DNA of 64,000 nt from Saprospiraceae bacterium (GCA_016716335.1 JADJWN010000002.1:310001-374000), one strand, 5' to 3'; counted from the first letter of the stretch, positions 1 through 10,533 are shown. Made by a program: numbers and translations. The notes: a model not told the origin generated them from the sequence alone.

Positions 1-2
1 TT

Positions 3-905
3 TTTGTCCCATCTGATACCTTAGACAGAGGCAGATTTCACAAGGCTCTATTGTTTTCCGGGGTCACTTACACCGGCTTTTCCATAGGTCTGTATCATGC
101 CTGGTACAGAAACTACCCTCAGAGCTCATTTCATTTGTTCAATGATTGGGGAGAATGGAGACATATGGACAAGATAGGTCATGTATATACTGCCTATATT
201 CAGGGAGTATTGTGCTACAAAGGTGCCCGCTGGACAGGATTGGATGAGGATAAGTCCATACTTACAGGTATGATCTGTGGCAGTCTGTTTCAGACAACCA
301 TAGAAATCATGGATGGCTTTTCTAAGGAATGGGGTTTTTCGGTGACTGACATGGGAGCCAACATACTGGGTACGGCCACTTTTGCATTGCAGCAGAGATA
401 TTGGGGCGAACAGAGAATCAGCCTTAAAGTATCCTCTTCGCCTGCCACATACAGCTCCGATCCCATATATTCTGTGGATGGGCTGCATACCTCTTCACTG
501 AATGAGCGGGCCAATTCCTTATTCGGAAGGAGTTTTGCGGAGAGATATCTGAAGGATTATAATGCACAGACTTACTGGCTTTCTGTCAACGTGAAGGATT
601 TTTCAGGTAACAGTGGAAGCTGGCCGGCATGGCTTAATATTGCAGTAGGCTATGGAGGGGCAAATATGTTTGGCGGGTACGAAAACACCTGGGAGAAAGA
701 GAGTCATATTTTTAAGCTGAGTGAAAATAGCTTTCCCAGATACAGCCAGTTTTATATTGGTCCGGATATCAATCTCACCCGCCTGGGATTGAAAAGTCCT
801 TTTTTGAAAACCTTAGCCACTGTATTTAATATTTTCAAAGTGCCCGCACCTGCCCTGGAGATTAATACCAGAGGTCAGGTCATTTTTCATTTGATAAAGA
901 TCTGA
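3..905 (+). CDS. DUF2279 family protein (5' end cut by window edge)
   Basis: The reading frame is open from the first bases of the window, so the true start lies upstream; the in-frame TTG at 51 is not a credible start because family-like sequence (SDTLDRGRFHKALLFSG) continues upstream of it. The conserved core has the DUF2279 look: an AWY..YP.SSFHLFND stretch, then a DKIGH motif, and a later GFS.EWGFS..D...N..G segment. Family members are predicted envelope proteins of unknown function, common in Bacteroidota. The end of the protein is beta-rich (ISLKVSSS, VIFHLIKI). No operon partner is visible; the next gene converges from the other strand. Confidence 0.75.
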   Translation, partial: FVPSDTLDRGRFHKALLFSGVTYTGFSIGLYHAWYRNYPQSSFHLFNDWGEWRHMDKIGHVYTAYIQGVLCYKGARWTGLDEDKSILTGMICGSLFQTTIEIMDGFSKEWGFSVTDMGANILGTATFALQQRYWGEQRISLKVSSSPATYSSDPIYSVDGLHTSSLNERANSLFGRSFAERYLKDYNAQTYWLSVNVKDFSGNSGSWPAWLNIAVGYGGANMFGGYENTWEKESHIFKLSENSFPRYSQFYIGPDINLTRLGLKSPFLKTLATVFNIFKVPAPALEINTRGQVIFHLIKI

Positions 906-1071
906 ATTCAACAAAGGATCACAGAATGTAATACGTCCTGATTTGGCTGATAAACGGGCCGATTTGCTCACTTGCTTTAAATTCACAACGTGAAGGTTCA
1001 TTAAGGAAAGTGCTTACTTAATTGCCATTTCAAGCCTCATTATGAAGTTTTAATGCATAATTCGTGTTAAA

Positions 1072-1105
1072 ATAAAAAGAGCGCTCCTGTGCAGGTGGCG
1101 CTCTT
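1072..1105 (-). terminator. Intrinsic terminator of the TPR gene
   Basis: An AAGAGCGC/GCGCTCTT stem (1077-1084 with 1098-1105) encloses a smaller CTG/CAG pairing. On the minus strand it is followed by a T-run (plus-strand A-run 1074-1078). It lies about 40 bp beyond the stop at 1143. Confidence 0.8.
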
Positions 1106-1142
1106 CAGTCTTGGTTATTAAAAGAGTACTTCTTGATAATGA

Positions 1143-2556
1143 TCAGATATCTTCATCTTCCTCAAAATACCGGATCATAGCATTTATATCTTTATCTAAT
1201 CTGAGTTCAGGTGCCATATCAAAAATGATCTGATGGCCATCAAAATCTTCCAAAAAGGCTTCCTCCAGCAGACTGAGTGCCAGCTTTTTCTCTTTTGACA
1301 AGATAAGCAATGATGGCTCTGCAATAAAGCAGGTCGGCGCCATAAGTATGGTCTTCGGCTTCATCCAGTATCTGTAGAGCCTCCTCATACAGCCCAAGCT
1401 TGATCATAAAGCAGGCATACTCCCTCCAGTAGGTGGTATCCTCCGGTCCTGTCTGGGTAGCCATCTGGAAATTGACAGTTGCTTTATTGTAATCTTCTAT
1501 GGCGAGGTAAGCCTTGGCGAGTCCGAGGTAATATTCTTCCCTTCGGTTTTCCAAGCCTATCGCTTTATGGTATGCATTGATGGCATTATACCATATTTCT
1601 TCTTTGGCATAGCATTTACCCAACAGATAGTATGCTTCATCATTGTACCCATCCAGCTTGATAGATCTGATCAACCACTGCTTGGCCACATTGATATTGT
1701 TAAGATGAATGTAGCAGTCAGCAATGCTTACCATCAGCTCGCTGTTGGGTCCGAATTTAGCATTGGCCTCAATATATATCTGCAGTGCTTTGTCAAAATC
1801 CCTGATCTGCAGGCATGTATCTGCACAATCCAGATAGCCGCTTTCGAAATCAGGATTGATTATAAATGAATATTCCAGTGCCTCGATGGCTTTTTCGTAT
1901 TCTCCGGTACAATTGTAACCATGCCCGAGATTGTACCATGCCTGATAATTGTAAGGGTCGGTCTCAATGATTTCCTGGTGCAGTTTGACACTGTCCTCAT
2001 ACCTTCGTGATAATTCGGCACTGATCCAGATACGCTCCATGGCTTCCTGATTGCTGCTGTCCATCAGTGCGGCTTTCGCCAGGCAGTCATACATCAGATC
2101 AAAGTTTTTCATATATTCATAGATATATGATTCTGCGATCAATACATCCACCATATCACTCTTTGTAGAAGACTCTTTGAGTTCATTCAGAATATTGAGG
2201 GCAGTGGTAAATTCTTTCATGAAAGCCAGTGCTTTGGCTCTTATGATGATGATTTCTCTTTCAAATGGGGCAATGGACTCTGCAATGTCCAGATATTGCA
2301 GACATTCCTGTGCTTTGTTGCCCATAAGGAGGAGTCTTGCCTTTGTAATGTAAAATTCAGATCGGTATTTGAATTGGCTGATAGCCATGTTTACTACTTC
2401 AAGAGCTTTTTCCAGCAGGTATTCGTCTTCATAGTATTCAATAAGTTGATGAAAAACCTTCTCCTGTACATATCCAATCTCCCCAAGTTCATATTTATGT
2501 TCAAAGTCGGCAATAAGGTTTATCAACGCGAGATCTCGTTTCGTCTTATGTTCCAT
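1143..2556 (-). CDS. Tetratricopeptide repeat protein (apparent frameshift near 1287)
   Basis: About 470 residues of back-to-back TPR helices, for example YNLGHGYNCTGEYEKAIEAL, YYLLGKCYAKEEIWYNAINA and YYLGLAKAYLAIEDYNKATV. There is no signal peptide or membrane segment, so a cytosolic scaffold is likely; the partner is unknown. The frame that starts at ATG 2556 closes at 1240 with an unrelated tail after VKREK. The neighbouring frame continues naturally as LALSLLEEAFLEDFDG to an acidic end (YFEEDEDI) at 1143. Removing one base from the T5 run at 1285-1289 joins the two. I therefore treat the span as one gene with a one-base insertion error, or less likely a real truncation. Bacteroidota carry TPR proteins of about this length. 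Confidence 0.75.
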
Positions 2557-2914
2557 ATGTTTACTGCGTCTAGGATTAAAACACGGTGTAAATATAGATA
2601 TTTAGCTATCAGTAGGGTGGGTTTAAAAAAACTTTTTTTCCACATCTAAACGCTGTCAGGCCGTATAAAAAAAATTAATATGTGACTGTAAATCAGTAGT
2701 TTATATAGATATAAGCTTTTTGAATGTTAGTTAACCGGCTATCAAACATCTGATAATACATTGCATTTATTCATTAATTGTCAGAAAAAAAATTTTGAAT
2801 TTTATTTGTGATTTAAACCATAAATGGTCTTTGCCATCCTTCTTACACAATCAGACATCTGATTCATTGAAAAATCAGACATTGAATGAAGGGTATCCGG
2901 GGCTGTGATATAAC

Positions 2915-2946
2915 AAAAAAGCCATTCACACCGGAGTATGAATGGC
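2915..2946 (-). terminator. Intrinsic terminator of the 1805-aa T9SS gene
   Basis: A perfect 8-bp stem (2921-2928 with 2939-2946) has a 10-nt loop and is followed on the minus strand by six Ts (plus A-run 2915-2920), 25 bp after the stop at 2971. The rest of the gene-free stretch 2557-2970 is AT-rich and shows nothing else I can name. Confidence 0.85.
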
Positions 2947-2970
2947 CTGAAAAGGGTTTAGTTAAACGGT

Positions 2971-5900
2971 TTATTCTATGATGATCATCTTTCTGGTTGC
3001 TGTGCTTTTGCCACTTTCCAACTTGTAGTAATATACACCGGATGTACCGATTTCCGACTTTCTGATGGAAATACTGTGATCTCCTTTGGTGTAATGACCG
3101 GTCATCTGATATATCTGGCGACCTGTGACATCAAATATCCTGAGAGTGGTATAATTAGATTCCGGCAGCGTGAAAGCTATCTGAGTCAGATCATTGAATG
3201 GATTGGGCTGATTCTGATGGAGTGCAAAGTTGTTAGACTCCGCTTTCGTTCCGGATGTTCTGGTTTCCATTCTTACCGGCATGAAGGATATCAGATCTTC
3301 AAAAGCTGCTGCATAGGTAATGTCAGAAGTCACTTCCAGAATTCTCCTTTGATCAAAACTTTTTTTGGCTTCAAATACCATATAAAATAGTGGTTCGTCT
3401 GTCGTTAAAGTTTCCGGATTTTCCTGATGCCATGCCAAAGTCACCAATCCGTCCTGTGCCTTATGTCCGCTGTAATGTTGCGTCTGAATATTCAGCGTAC
3501 CGGCTTCAAGATCTTTAAACTCCACTAAAGCAGGATCAAACTTCAGGGTAAATTGAAGACCGTAGATTTCTGTAAGGTCGGAAGCATATACCGGAATCCT
3601 CAGATCTTCCCTCACTCTGGCTTTGGACAGCGGTGATTCGAGGGTCAGGGCTTTGTCGGATCTGTTTTCCAATCCTTGCTCATTGTTGGCAAAAGTGAGT
3701 GAATTGTTAACATCCCCGATTTTAACTGCCATAAAGTTCTGATTGGTTCTGTTGCCTGCCAGATTCTGGAGGTATATTTCTTCAAGGAATGGGAACGGTG
3801 CAGACGGATTGACAAAATTGACCGTGCTGTTGACAAATCTCCAGGACTTCTGGCTGTTGGGGAAAGTCTCGGTAATACCCAATATGACTTTTCTGAGTGC
3901 AACGATATCTGAAGCGGTCACTTTTTCATTGTTGTCCACATCAGCAGCAATGATCTGATAAGGTCCGCCCAGAGGCTCCATCTGCAGAATATGTCTCTGA
4001 ATGAATACCAGGTCTAAGGTGGAAATACCGGCCATGATATCCCCGTTGTATTCAGCGGTGATTTTGTAATTGAAGTGCTTGGGCAGTGTGTTGAAAGTAT
4101 AAACTCCGTTGATATTGGTGAGCACGGTTTTGTTTTGCTCCGGGGCATTGGAGTTTAGGGTGACTTTCACATTTTTTGCCGGTTTGTGGTCAGGAGTGGT
4201 TACCCTTCCTGACAGGAGTACTGTATTGAGATCCTGATTGGGGCATACATCTGCATTATCCTGCAGTATCAACCGGACAAGACAGAAATCCTGGTTGGAA
4301 GCCAAATCAGTTACTGTCATTCTGACCAATACCTCCTGAGACACTCCGTCTATGATATCATCACAGTCGAAAAGTATGCCTGAGGTTCTGGTCTCGGGTA
4401 TCCATACCTGTGCGATTCCTTCCAGATATTCTTCTTCTGTGGCATTTTCACCATTGCCTTTGAAGTAGTGTCTTACATTGATTTTTGATGCCACCGGCTT
4501 GGCTTCTTCAAAGGTGAAGATCAATTGATTTTTGGGAGTACAGTTGTCAAAACTACCCAGATCATAATCTCTGGCCCAGATTTCAACCCGGCCATTGGAA
4601 TTCATCACCGCGGTAGTAATGGAAGATATACAATATGGTGTGGGTTTTTTGCCATCCACCACTGTGATGAGATGTGTACATACCTTTTGATTGCCGCAAC
4701 GGTCTTCAATAGTCCATCTTACCCTGTAAGTACCGGGATTCATTGTCCTGAAAAACCGGTTAGAGTTGACCACAGCCAGCGGGGTAGTACCGGTTTCGGT
4801 GAATAATTCGTATCTCCATACCAGATTGGTATTATCCTCAGGACAGTCGTCCACACCCGTCATGGTAAAATCCACTGTGCCGTTACACTCTCCGAAGATC
4901 TGGAATGTGCGGTCCTGACATGGAGTTTCAAATATAGGCGCAATGTCATTGTTCAGTTTGATGATTTGTACTTTTTCAAACCATCCCTGACCAAGGGTAG
5001 GGTTGTTTTCATTGTAGGTACACCAGTCAATCACTGTCCACGTCCTGAGAATTTTTTCGCAGGCACCGTCCACAAACTTAAATACCTGATCCTTATACGT
5101 AAAGGCTACAAGACTGCAGTTATCGTCACCCACTGTCGGACGATTAAAGCCCGCAGGCAGAGAATTGGGATCGAGGGAGGCATGGCACTTTTTGGTTTCA
5201 TAATTTTCAGGCCATTTGATGTCAGATGCTTTAAATGGATCTGTATCTATCAATGTGATAACCTGCACACATGAATTTCTGAATCCCATATGGTCTTCAA
5301 TAGTCCAGGTACGGGTGACTCTTCCTACACCGCACTGGTTGATATTGACATTGTCCTGGTATTTGATGCTCTCCACTTTACAGTTGTCTATGCCTTCTGC
5401 CTGACCTGTGATTTTCAGGTCTTTATAGTCAGCATGGCAATTGATGGTGATGTGCGGCGGACACTTGGTGATGTACGGAGGGAGTTTGTCTTCAACCCGC
5501 ACTTCGACCATGCAGGTATTGCTGTTGCCATACACATCCGTCACTCTCATGGATACCATGATTACCTTGCCGATGTCTTCGCAGCAGAATCTGACCGAAG
5601 GACCCCAGAGATTGCCTCCGATTGTACCACATGGTACACCATTATCCATACGCTGTACTTCCAGACTTCGGATAGCACAGTTGTCATGAGAGCCATCATT
5701 GAATGTCTGCGCAAAGGCATCAGCAAAGCCATTACCGCCGATGGATACCTTGGTAAACTGATGACACACGGCAATAGGCTTCACCTGATCTTCTACCGTC
5801 ACCTTGTACAGACAGCAGGATCTGTTGCCGCATTCATCTTCTACAATCCACCGGATCAGTGACATACCGATCGGAAGGCCTGTGATGACTCCGGTATTCT

Positions 5901-8388
5901 GATTTACACCGGTAGTTACGAATGGATCCTCTTCAATATTTTCTTTACCACAGTAATGGTAATAGTAATAGTAATAATAATACTCCAGCTCGTCTTCATC
6001 AGATATCGGCTTGTATGCCAAGGTATATTTCAGTACATCTGAACATTCATTAAATACATCCGGTCTCGGTGCCACATAGGTAGAGTTGCAGGAATTATCA
6101 TTGGTGGATATCGTGACATCCTCGGGACAATCCAGTTCCGGACCATCTTTGTCCATCACCTTTATAATCTGATTGTGGGTAATCACCTGCCCGCTGCACC
6201 ACTCAATGATTTTATGTGTCCGGATCAGTTTGTAAGATCTTTTGCACAAATCTATTCTTACATCTGTGGGTTCGAGAATCTGTACATTGTAACACAGATC
6301 GCCAAACGGCAAACCTGTCACACTAGTGGGAGGTACTTTATCACCATAGTCCAGACATGACAGTGAGGGTTCCTGAATATCGTCATAATTGGGAGGAAAC
6401 TGCAGACTGGTCAGACTGTTTCGGTATATATATATTATCTGACAGCAGGATGGACCTGCATTACCTAAGGCATCTGAACCTGACCAGCATCTTCTCACAA
6501 CTTTGGAATAAATGCTGGCACAATTTTCTTCAATTACCGTATCATCATACCTCAGAGTGGCAGAAAAACAATTGTCTATACCATTCACCACATAGATATT
6601 GTCATTGACATGTGTCCAGGTGACATTGTTGGGTGTAGGGAAAGGGATGTTTGCACCACTGTGGGTAAACTTGAGCTCAATGGAATTGATTTTTCCACCA
6701 TTATTGGCCGCCAGATCATAGATAGTCACGATCCAATTGCCCTGCAAAGGCTGTCCATCAAAAATACTTAAAGCTGTAAGTGGCTTGAAATTGCCTGAAA
6801 TCGCCGGCACTGTGGGTTCGCAGGTGCTGAGCAAAGCAGCATAGGACTGCAATGCTTCGTCATCCATGGTCACGGCAAGATTTTGTCCATTGCATGAACC
6901 ACCGGGTGTAATAAACAATGTCGCCGTAACCCCGGAGGGTGAGGTAACCACAGCCGCTAAATCTGATACCCTCTGATGATCCACATTGATATATACATTC
7001 AGATCTTGTACGGTAGCATTCTGGAACGAAGGTACAGGAATGGTATAACTTTTTGAGTTGGGCTGAGCAGCATTAAGTTCTCCGCCATCCAGTATTCTGG
7101 CCGGAATAGTCACTCTGTTAGGTACTTTTGCCCCTGGCGTAAATGGCCCTTCGCAGGTGGTAAATACATCCCCACAGATCATTTCCGGGCCAAACTTATC
7201 TTCGATCAGCACTTCACCCCAGCAACTGTTGCCATTGGGAGCTGTCACTTTATACTTAAGTTTCTGACCAACCTGTGCTCTGCCCACCTTGTTTCCGAGA
7301 TTCACGCCGTTGAGGGCTGTAACTTCCACAATGTAATTATTGAAACATCCGTAATTGTCACCCTCCAGAAGTTGAGCCGCAGACAGGAATACCTCACAGT
7401 CTTCATCCAGCGAAACATTCACCTGACCCTTGCATACTATGGAAGAGACAATATTGGGAAATGGATTGACAGTAATGGTAAATGAACAAGTCACAACGAT
7501 GGTGCCATAGGCATCTTGAACCTGATATTTCATGTAAGAAGTACCAATCGGAAATACGTCTCCTGAATTTAGATTATTATCAGGATAGCCAAATCCATAT
7601 GGCATTTTGGTGATTTTATATTCGTCGGGTGTACCTACCACGCCAAAAACCACTGCATTTCCGCCCACCATACCTTCTACGCTGAGCTGGGCTTGAGTGC
7701 AGGTAGGAGAGCTGATCACAGCATTCGAAAAACCTGCCAGATGACCCTGATCATTTCTGCCCAGTTTGAAGATATGCACAAAAGGAGGTGGCGTCACAAT
7801 CTCCACATCAAAGGCTGTGGCAGCAGGTACCTTGATGCCGGTGATGGGAAAGTTGTATATGGTATTGCTGAGTGTTCCGGTCACGGTTACAGCATTACTT
7901 CCCACAAGATTGCCGCCAACATAAATATTGACCGTCACTACCGGATTGTTGGATGCCTGATATACACCCATGGGTATGGAAGTGATATTCAGGTCGGTAG
8001 GAGATGCATTCATAAAAGTCCTCCTGTATCGGGTCTGTCCGGTAGAGCAGTATATGGTACCATTTACCACATTGGGATTGGACACCTGATTTATGGTAAC
8101 CGGTGCCGGAGCAGGTACCAGTGGAGTCAGACCAAAATCAAAATTTACCACTCTTCCGCAAGCACCTGCTGTGGCCGTCTGCACAATATTGCCGGGGCAG
8201 GAGGCAAGAGGTCCTGATGCTGCAACATCTTTACTCAGCCAAGGTACAAAGTCTAAGAAAGAGACGTCCGGGTTTTTAAGTACATAAAAACGCTTTCCGT
8301 GGTTTGAAGCACCAGACATAGACTGTACATGAAGCAGCAATGCAGCCAGTACAGTAAATGTGGTCATTCGGGTAAAAAAATTTTTCAT
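2971..8388 (-). CDS. Giant T9SS-secreted surface protein with P-domain, HYR/Ig-like repeats, dockerin-like and cohesin modules
   Basis: 1805 residues. Order from the N-terminus: signal peptide (about 1-27); SprB/Ig-like region; proprotein-convertase P-like domain (about 450-580, DLNVYINVDHQRVSDLAAVV ... GNWIVTIYDLAANNGGKI); a series of Cys-rich HYR-type repeats (about 750-1390, e.g. GPELDCPEDVTISTND, PPYITKCPPHITINC); carboxypeptidase-regulatory-like fold (about 1395-1470); dockerin-like calcium loop (DVDNNEKVTASDIVALRKVI, about 1482-1501); cohesin-like domain (about 1590-1685); and a type A T9SS sorting domain (NQPNPFND ... GVYYYKLESGK ... RKMIII). It should cross the outer membrane through T9SS and be anchored or released. 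Eight consecutive Tyr codons sit near residue 803. It is monocistronic with its own terminator; I found no clear TAnnTTTG box upstream. Adhesion or matrix assembly is plausible; the substrate is unknown. Confidence 0.85.
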   Translation of the reverse strand: MKNFFTRMTTFTVLAALLLHVQSMSGASNHGKRFYVLKNPDVSFLDFVPWLSKDVAASGPLASCPGNIVQTATAGACGRVVNFDFGLTPLVPAPAPVTINQVSNPNVVNGTIYCSTGQTRYRRTFMNASPTDLNITSIPMGVYQASNNPVVTVNIYVGGNLVGSNAVTVTGTLSNTIYNFPITGIKVPAATAFDVEIVTPPPFVHIFKLGRNDQGHLAGFSNAVISSPTCTQAQLSVEGMVGGNAVVFGVVGTPDEYKITKMPYGFGYPDNNLNSGDVFPIGTSYMKYQVQDAYGTIVVTCSFTITVNPFPNIVSSIVCKGQVNVSLDEDCEVFLSAAQLLEGDNYGCFNNYIVEVTALNGVNLGNKVGRAQVGQKLKYKVTAPNGNSCWGEVLIEDKFGPEMICGDVFTTCEGPFTPGAKVPNRVTIPARILDGGELNAAQPNSKSYTIPVPSFQNATVQDLNVYINVDHQRVSDLAAVVTSPSGVTATLFITPGGSCNGQNLAVTMDDEALQSYAALLSTCEPTVPAISGNFKPLTALSIFDGQPLQGNWIVTIYDLAANNGGKINSIELKFTHSGANIPFPTPNNVTWTHVNDNIYVVNGIDNCFSATLRYDDTVIEENCASIYSKVVRRCWSGSDALGNAGPSCCQIIYIYRNSLTSLQFPPNYDDIQEPSLSCLDYGDKVPPTSVTGLPFGDLCYNVQILEPTDVRIDLCKRSYKLIRTHKIIEWCSGQVITHNQIIKVMDKDGPELDCPEDVTISTNDNSCNSTYVAPRPDVFNECSDVLKYTLAYKPISDEDELEYYYYYYYYHYCGKENIEEDPFVTTGVNQNTGVITGLPIGMSLIRWIVEDECGNRSCCLYKVTVEDQVKPIAVCHQFTKVSIGGNGFADAFAQTFNDGSHDNCAIRSLEVQRMDNGVPCGTIGGNLWGPSVRFCCEDIGKVIMVSMRVTDVYGNSNTCMVEVRVEDKLPPYITKCPPHITINCHADYKDLKITGQAEGIDNCKVESIKYQDNVNINQCGVGRVTRTWTIEDHMGFRNSCVQVITLIDTDPFKASDIKWPENYETKKCHASLDPNSLPAGFNRPTVGDDNCSLVAFTYKDQVFKFVDGACEKILRTWTVIDWCTYNENNPTLGQGWFEKVQIIKLNNDIAPIFETPCQDRTFQIFGECNGTVDFTMTGVDDCPEDNTNLVWRYELFTETGTTPLAVVNSNRFFRTMNPGTYRVRWTIEDRCGNQKVCTHLITVVDGKKPTPYCISSITTAVMNSNGRVEIWARDYDLGSFDNCTPKNQLIFTFEEAKPVASKINVRHYFKGNGENATEEEYLEGIAQVWIPETRTSGILFDCDDIIDGVSQEVLVRMTVTDLASNQDFCLVRLILQDNADVCPNQDLNTVLLSGRVTTPDHKPAKNVKVTLNSNAPEQNKTVLTNINGVYTFNTLPKHFNYKITAEYNGDIMAGISTLDLVFIQRHILQMEPLGGPYQIIAADVDNNEKVTASDIVALRKVILGITETFPNSQKSWRFVNSTVNFVNPSAPFPFLEEIYLQNLAGNRTNQNFMAVKIGDVNNSLTFANNEQGLENRSDKALTLESPLSKARVREDLRIPVYASDLTEIYGLQFTLKFDPALVEFKDLEAGTLNIQTQHYSGHKAQDGLVTLAWHQENPETLTTDEPLFYMVFEAKKSFDQRRILEVTSDITYAAAFEDLISFMPVRMETRTSGTKAESNNFALHQNQPNPFNDLTQIAFTLPESNYTTLRIFDVTGRQIYQMTGHYTKGDHSISIRKSEIGTSGVYYYKLESGKSTATRKMIIIE
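5953..5982 (-). repeat. Trinucleotide repeat encoding a poly-tyrosine run
   Basis: Ten consecutive codons alternate TAT/TAC, interrupted once by CAT, and encode eight Tyr, His, Tyr inside the giant T9SS protein. The repeat is imperfect at the DNA level, which lowers slippage. Confidence 0.9.
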
Positions 8389-8651
8389 TTTTTTAAAATT
8401 TAACTTTTAACTAAACCTTTCCACACCTCAGAAATGAGTGATTTTTTGTTTATGAAATTTTTTTTGTTTTTTAAATCTCTCATTTTGTGTGTTTTATGAG
8501 TATTTATATTAAAATATGTGATAATGTAAATACCCAAATGGGTGTAGTGCAAATATTATACCAAAGAGTAATATGTAATTTTGATTCTGTCTATCAGGGG
8601 ATATAAGTATTACGGATTGCACCCGTGATATAATAACTTCCTGAAAGCTTT

Positions 8652-8659
8652 TATCTTTG
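8652..8659 (+). promoter_or_regulatory. TAnnTTTG -7 box of the DUF3667 gene
   Basis: TATCTTTG matches the Bacteroidota primary-sigma -7 consensus and lies 17 bp before the chosen TTG start. No good -33 TTG is found at 19-21 bp. Confidence 0.5.
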
Positions 8660-8676
8660 TTGGAAATACTGAACCC

Positions 8677-9723
8677 TTGGAAATCTCAGAAGGAACTCAG
8701 AGCCGGAAATGTCTGAATTGTGATAAGGCAATCGAAACCGATGCCTCATTCTGTAAATATTGCGGTCAGAAAACCCGGGGAGTTTCGCTGGATTTCAAGA
8801 CCCTGATCTCTGATCTCTGGACTTCCATTTTTAATCTGGATAATACGTTTTTCAGGTCACTCAAAATGATGTGGGCACCCTGGAAACTGACACGGTATTA
8901 TGTGGAAGGAAAACGAAAAAGCTTCCTCAACCCGGTCAGACTTTTTCTTATCTGTCTTTTATTGCATTTTGGGGTACTTACATCCATTGCAACTTTTGAC
9001 AACCGCTTCCTCGGTACCGGAAATGAATACACCAAACTGGAGAGAAGCAAGCTGTTTGAAAAGCACATTCATCTGCTCAACAACTATGAAAGGGCCAACC
9101 CCGATGTTTGTGACTATGCGGATACACTGAATAAAGTATTGTTTGAAAACACGGATGTATTGCATAATCAAAAGCTCAATTTTCTGGAAAATACCACTTT
9201 TTACAACAGGAAATATGATATCACATTGCAGGATGCCATAGAGCTCGAACCTGAGCAACTCTTCAAAAAGTATAATATTACTGAATGGTGGGAAAAACTG
9301 CTGATCAAGCAGGTCATAAGGTTTAACCTTGACAAAGCCGGTGCCCTGAAATATGCCATGCAGAATATCGCATGGGGAGTGATACCGGTCATTTTTTTAC
9401 TGGCATTGATTTTCAAGTTGATGTATATCCGTCAGAAGCGTTTTTATGCAGAACATCTGGTATTTCTGATGAATGTACATTCGGTTTCTTTTCTCTTTGT
9501 TACAGTGTTTATTGCATTAACTGCCTTGATACAGGGTAATGTCGATTTGCCGGGCTACCTTTTTTTGTCCGTAATGGCTTTATTCTATGTTTCGATGTAT
9601 AAGTATTACGGACAGGGATATTTGAAAACATTTGCCAAGTATATAATAGCCGGATTCAGCTACTTGCTGTTGGTATTAGTCTTTCTTTTGATTGCCGGAC
9701 TGATTTCTCTGGTATTATATTGA
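8677..9723 (+). CDS. DUF3667 family zinc-ribbon membrane protein
   Basis: 348 residues. The N-terminus is a double-CxxC zinc ribbon (CLNCDKAIETDASFCKYCG, residues about 14-32). The family core follows (SIFNLDNTFFRSLKMMWAPW ... FLNPVRLFL), and hydrophobic segments lie near residues 90-107 and in the C-terminal third (about 233-348). DUF3667 proteins are Bacteroidota inner-membrane proteins with no assigned function. The TTG at 8677 is the only reasonable start: it sits 17 bp after a -7 box, and no in-frame ATG precedes the zinc ribbon. The gene stands alone and converges with fabG. Confidence 0.8.
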   Translation: MEISEGTQSRKCLNCDKAIETDASFCKYCGQKTRGVSLDFKTLISDLWTSIFNLDNTFFRSLKMMWAPWKLTRYYVEGKRKSFLNPVRLFLICLLLHFGVLTSIATFDNRFLGTGNEYTKLERSKLFEKHIHLLNNYERANPDVCDYADTLNKVLFENTDVLHNQKLNFLENTTFYNRKYDITLQDAIELEPEQLFKKYNITEWWEKLLIKQVIRFNLDKAGALKYAMQNIAWGVIPVIFLLALIFKLMYIRQKRFYAEHLVFLMNVHSVSFLFVTVFIALTALIQGNVDLPGYLFLSVMALFYVSMYKYYGQGYLKTFAKYIIAGFSYLLLVLVFLLIAGLISLVLY

Positions 9724-9769
9724 AAAAGTCTCAGCGTGGTAGTGTAACTTAAGAGCTAAGCTATCAGTA

Positions 9770-10516
9770 TCAAATGTTCAGACCACCGCATACGCTCAAT
9801 ACCTGACCTGTGACATAGGCAGACATATCCGAGCCGAGATACACACATGCGTTCGCCACATCCTCACCAAGTCCCAGTCTTTTGAGCGGAATACTGTCTG
9901 AATAGGCTTTGATCTGTTCTTCAGTGAGGGCATGCGTCATGTCAGTTTCAATAAATCCGGGAGCGATGGCATTGCACCTTATGTTTCTTGAACCCACTTC
10001 CTTGGCTATGGACTTGGTAAAACCCAATATTCCGGCTTTGGAGGCAGCATAGTTGGCCTGGCCTGCATTTCCGAATACACCTACCACTGAACTCATATTG
10101 ATAATAGAGCCTGAGCGGTTTTTCATCATGGGTTTTAGCACATGCTTGGTCATATTAAACACTGATTTCAGATTGACATCCATCACCTGATCCCACTGCT
10201 CTTCCGTCATTCTGAGCATCAGGGTATCCCGGGTGATACCAGCATTATTGATCAGAATATCAATTTTACCGAAATCGGCCAAGACTTTATTGATGATATC
10301 TTCAGCCTGCTGATAATCAGAGGCATCAGACTTATATGCCTTTACCTTGTTTCCGGGGGCAGATACCCCGGCTTCCAATTCCATAGCCTTAGTCTCAGAG
10401 GATATGTATGTGAAAGCTATATCAGCTCCTTCGGCGGCAAACTTTCTGACAATTGCTTCGCCGATACCTCTGGATCCTCCGGTTATCAATGCTGTTTTTC
10501 CTGACAATAATCCCAT
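9770..10516 (-). CDS. fabG: 3-oxoacyl-[acyl-carrier-protein] reductase
   Basis: 248 residues, the normal length. It reduces 3-oxoacyl-ACP to 3-hydroxyacyl-ACP with NADPH in type II fatty-acid synthesis, as a cytosolic tetramer. Visible short-chain dehydrogenase features: the cofactor glycine motif TGGSRGIG (residues 13-20), NNAG (about 89-92), catalytic Ser in MSSVVG, and the YAASK active site (about 154-158); the C-terminus has the FabG-typical GFIETDMT and VTGQVLSVCGG. The ATG at 10516 lies about 18 bp after a TACTTTTG box on the minus strand. It is monocistronic; no other fatty-acid genes are next to it. Confidence 0.93.
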   Translation of the reverse strand: MGLLSGKTALITGGSRGIGEAIVRKFAAEGADIAFTYISSETKAMELEAGVSAPGNKVKAYKSDASDYQQAEDIINKVLADFGKIDILINNAGITRDTLMLRMTEEQWDQVMDVNLKSVFNMTKHVLKPMMKNRSGSIINMSSVVGVFGNAGQANYAASKAGILGFTKSIAKEVGSRNIRCNAIAPGFIETDMTHALTEEQIKAYSDSIPLKRLGLGEDVANACVYLGSDMSAYVTGQVLSVCGGLNI

Positions 10517-10533
10517 TCTTCAGAATTTTCCGG

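Noticed and set aside
7693..8217. 174-codon frame antisense to the giant T9SS gene
   Set aside because: Shadow of the real coding frame; low-complexity translation with no start signal.
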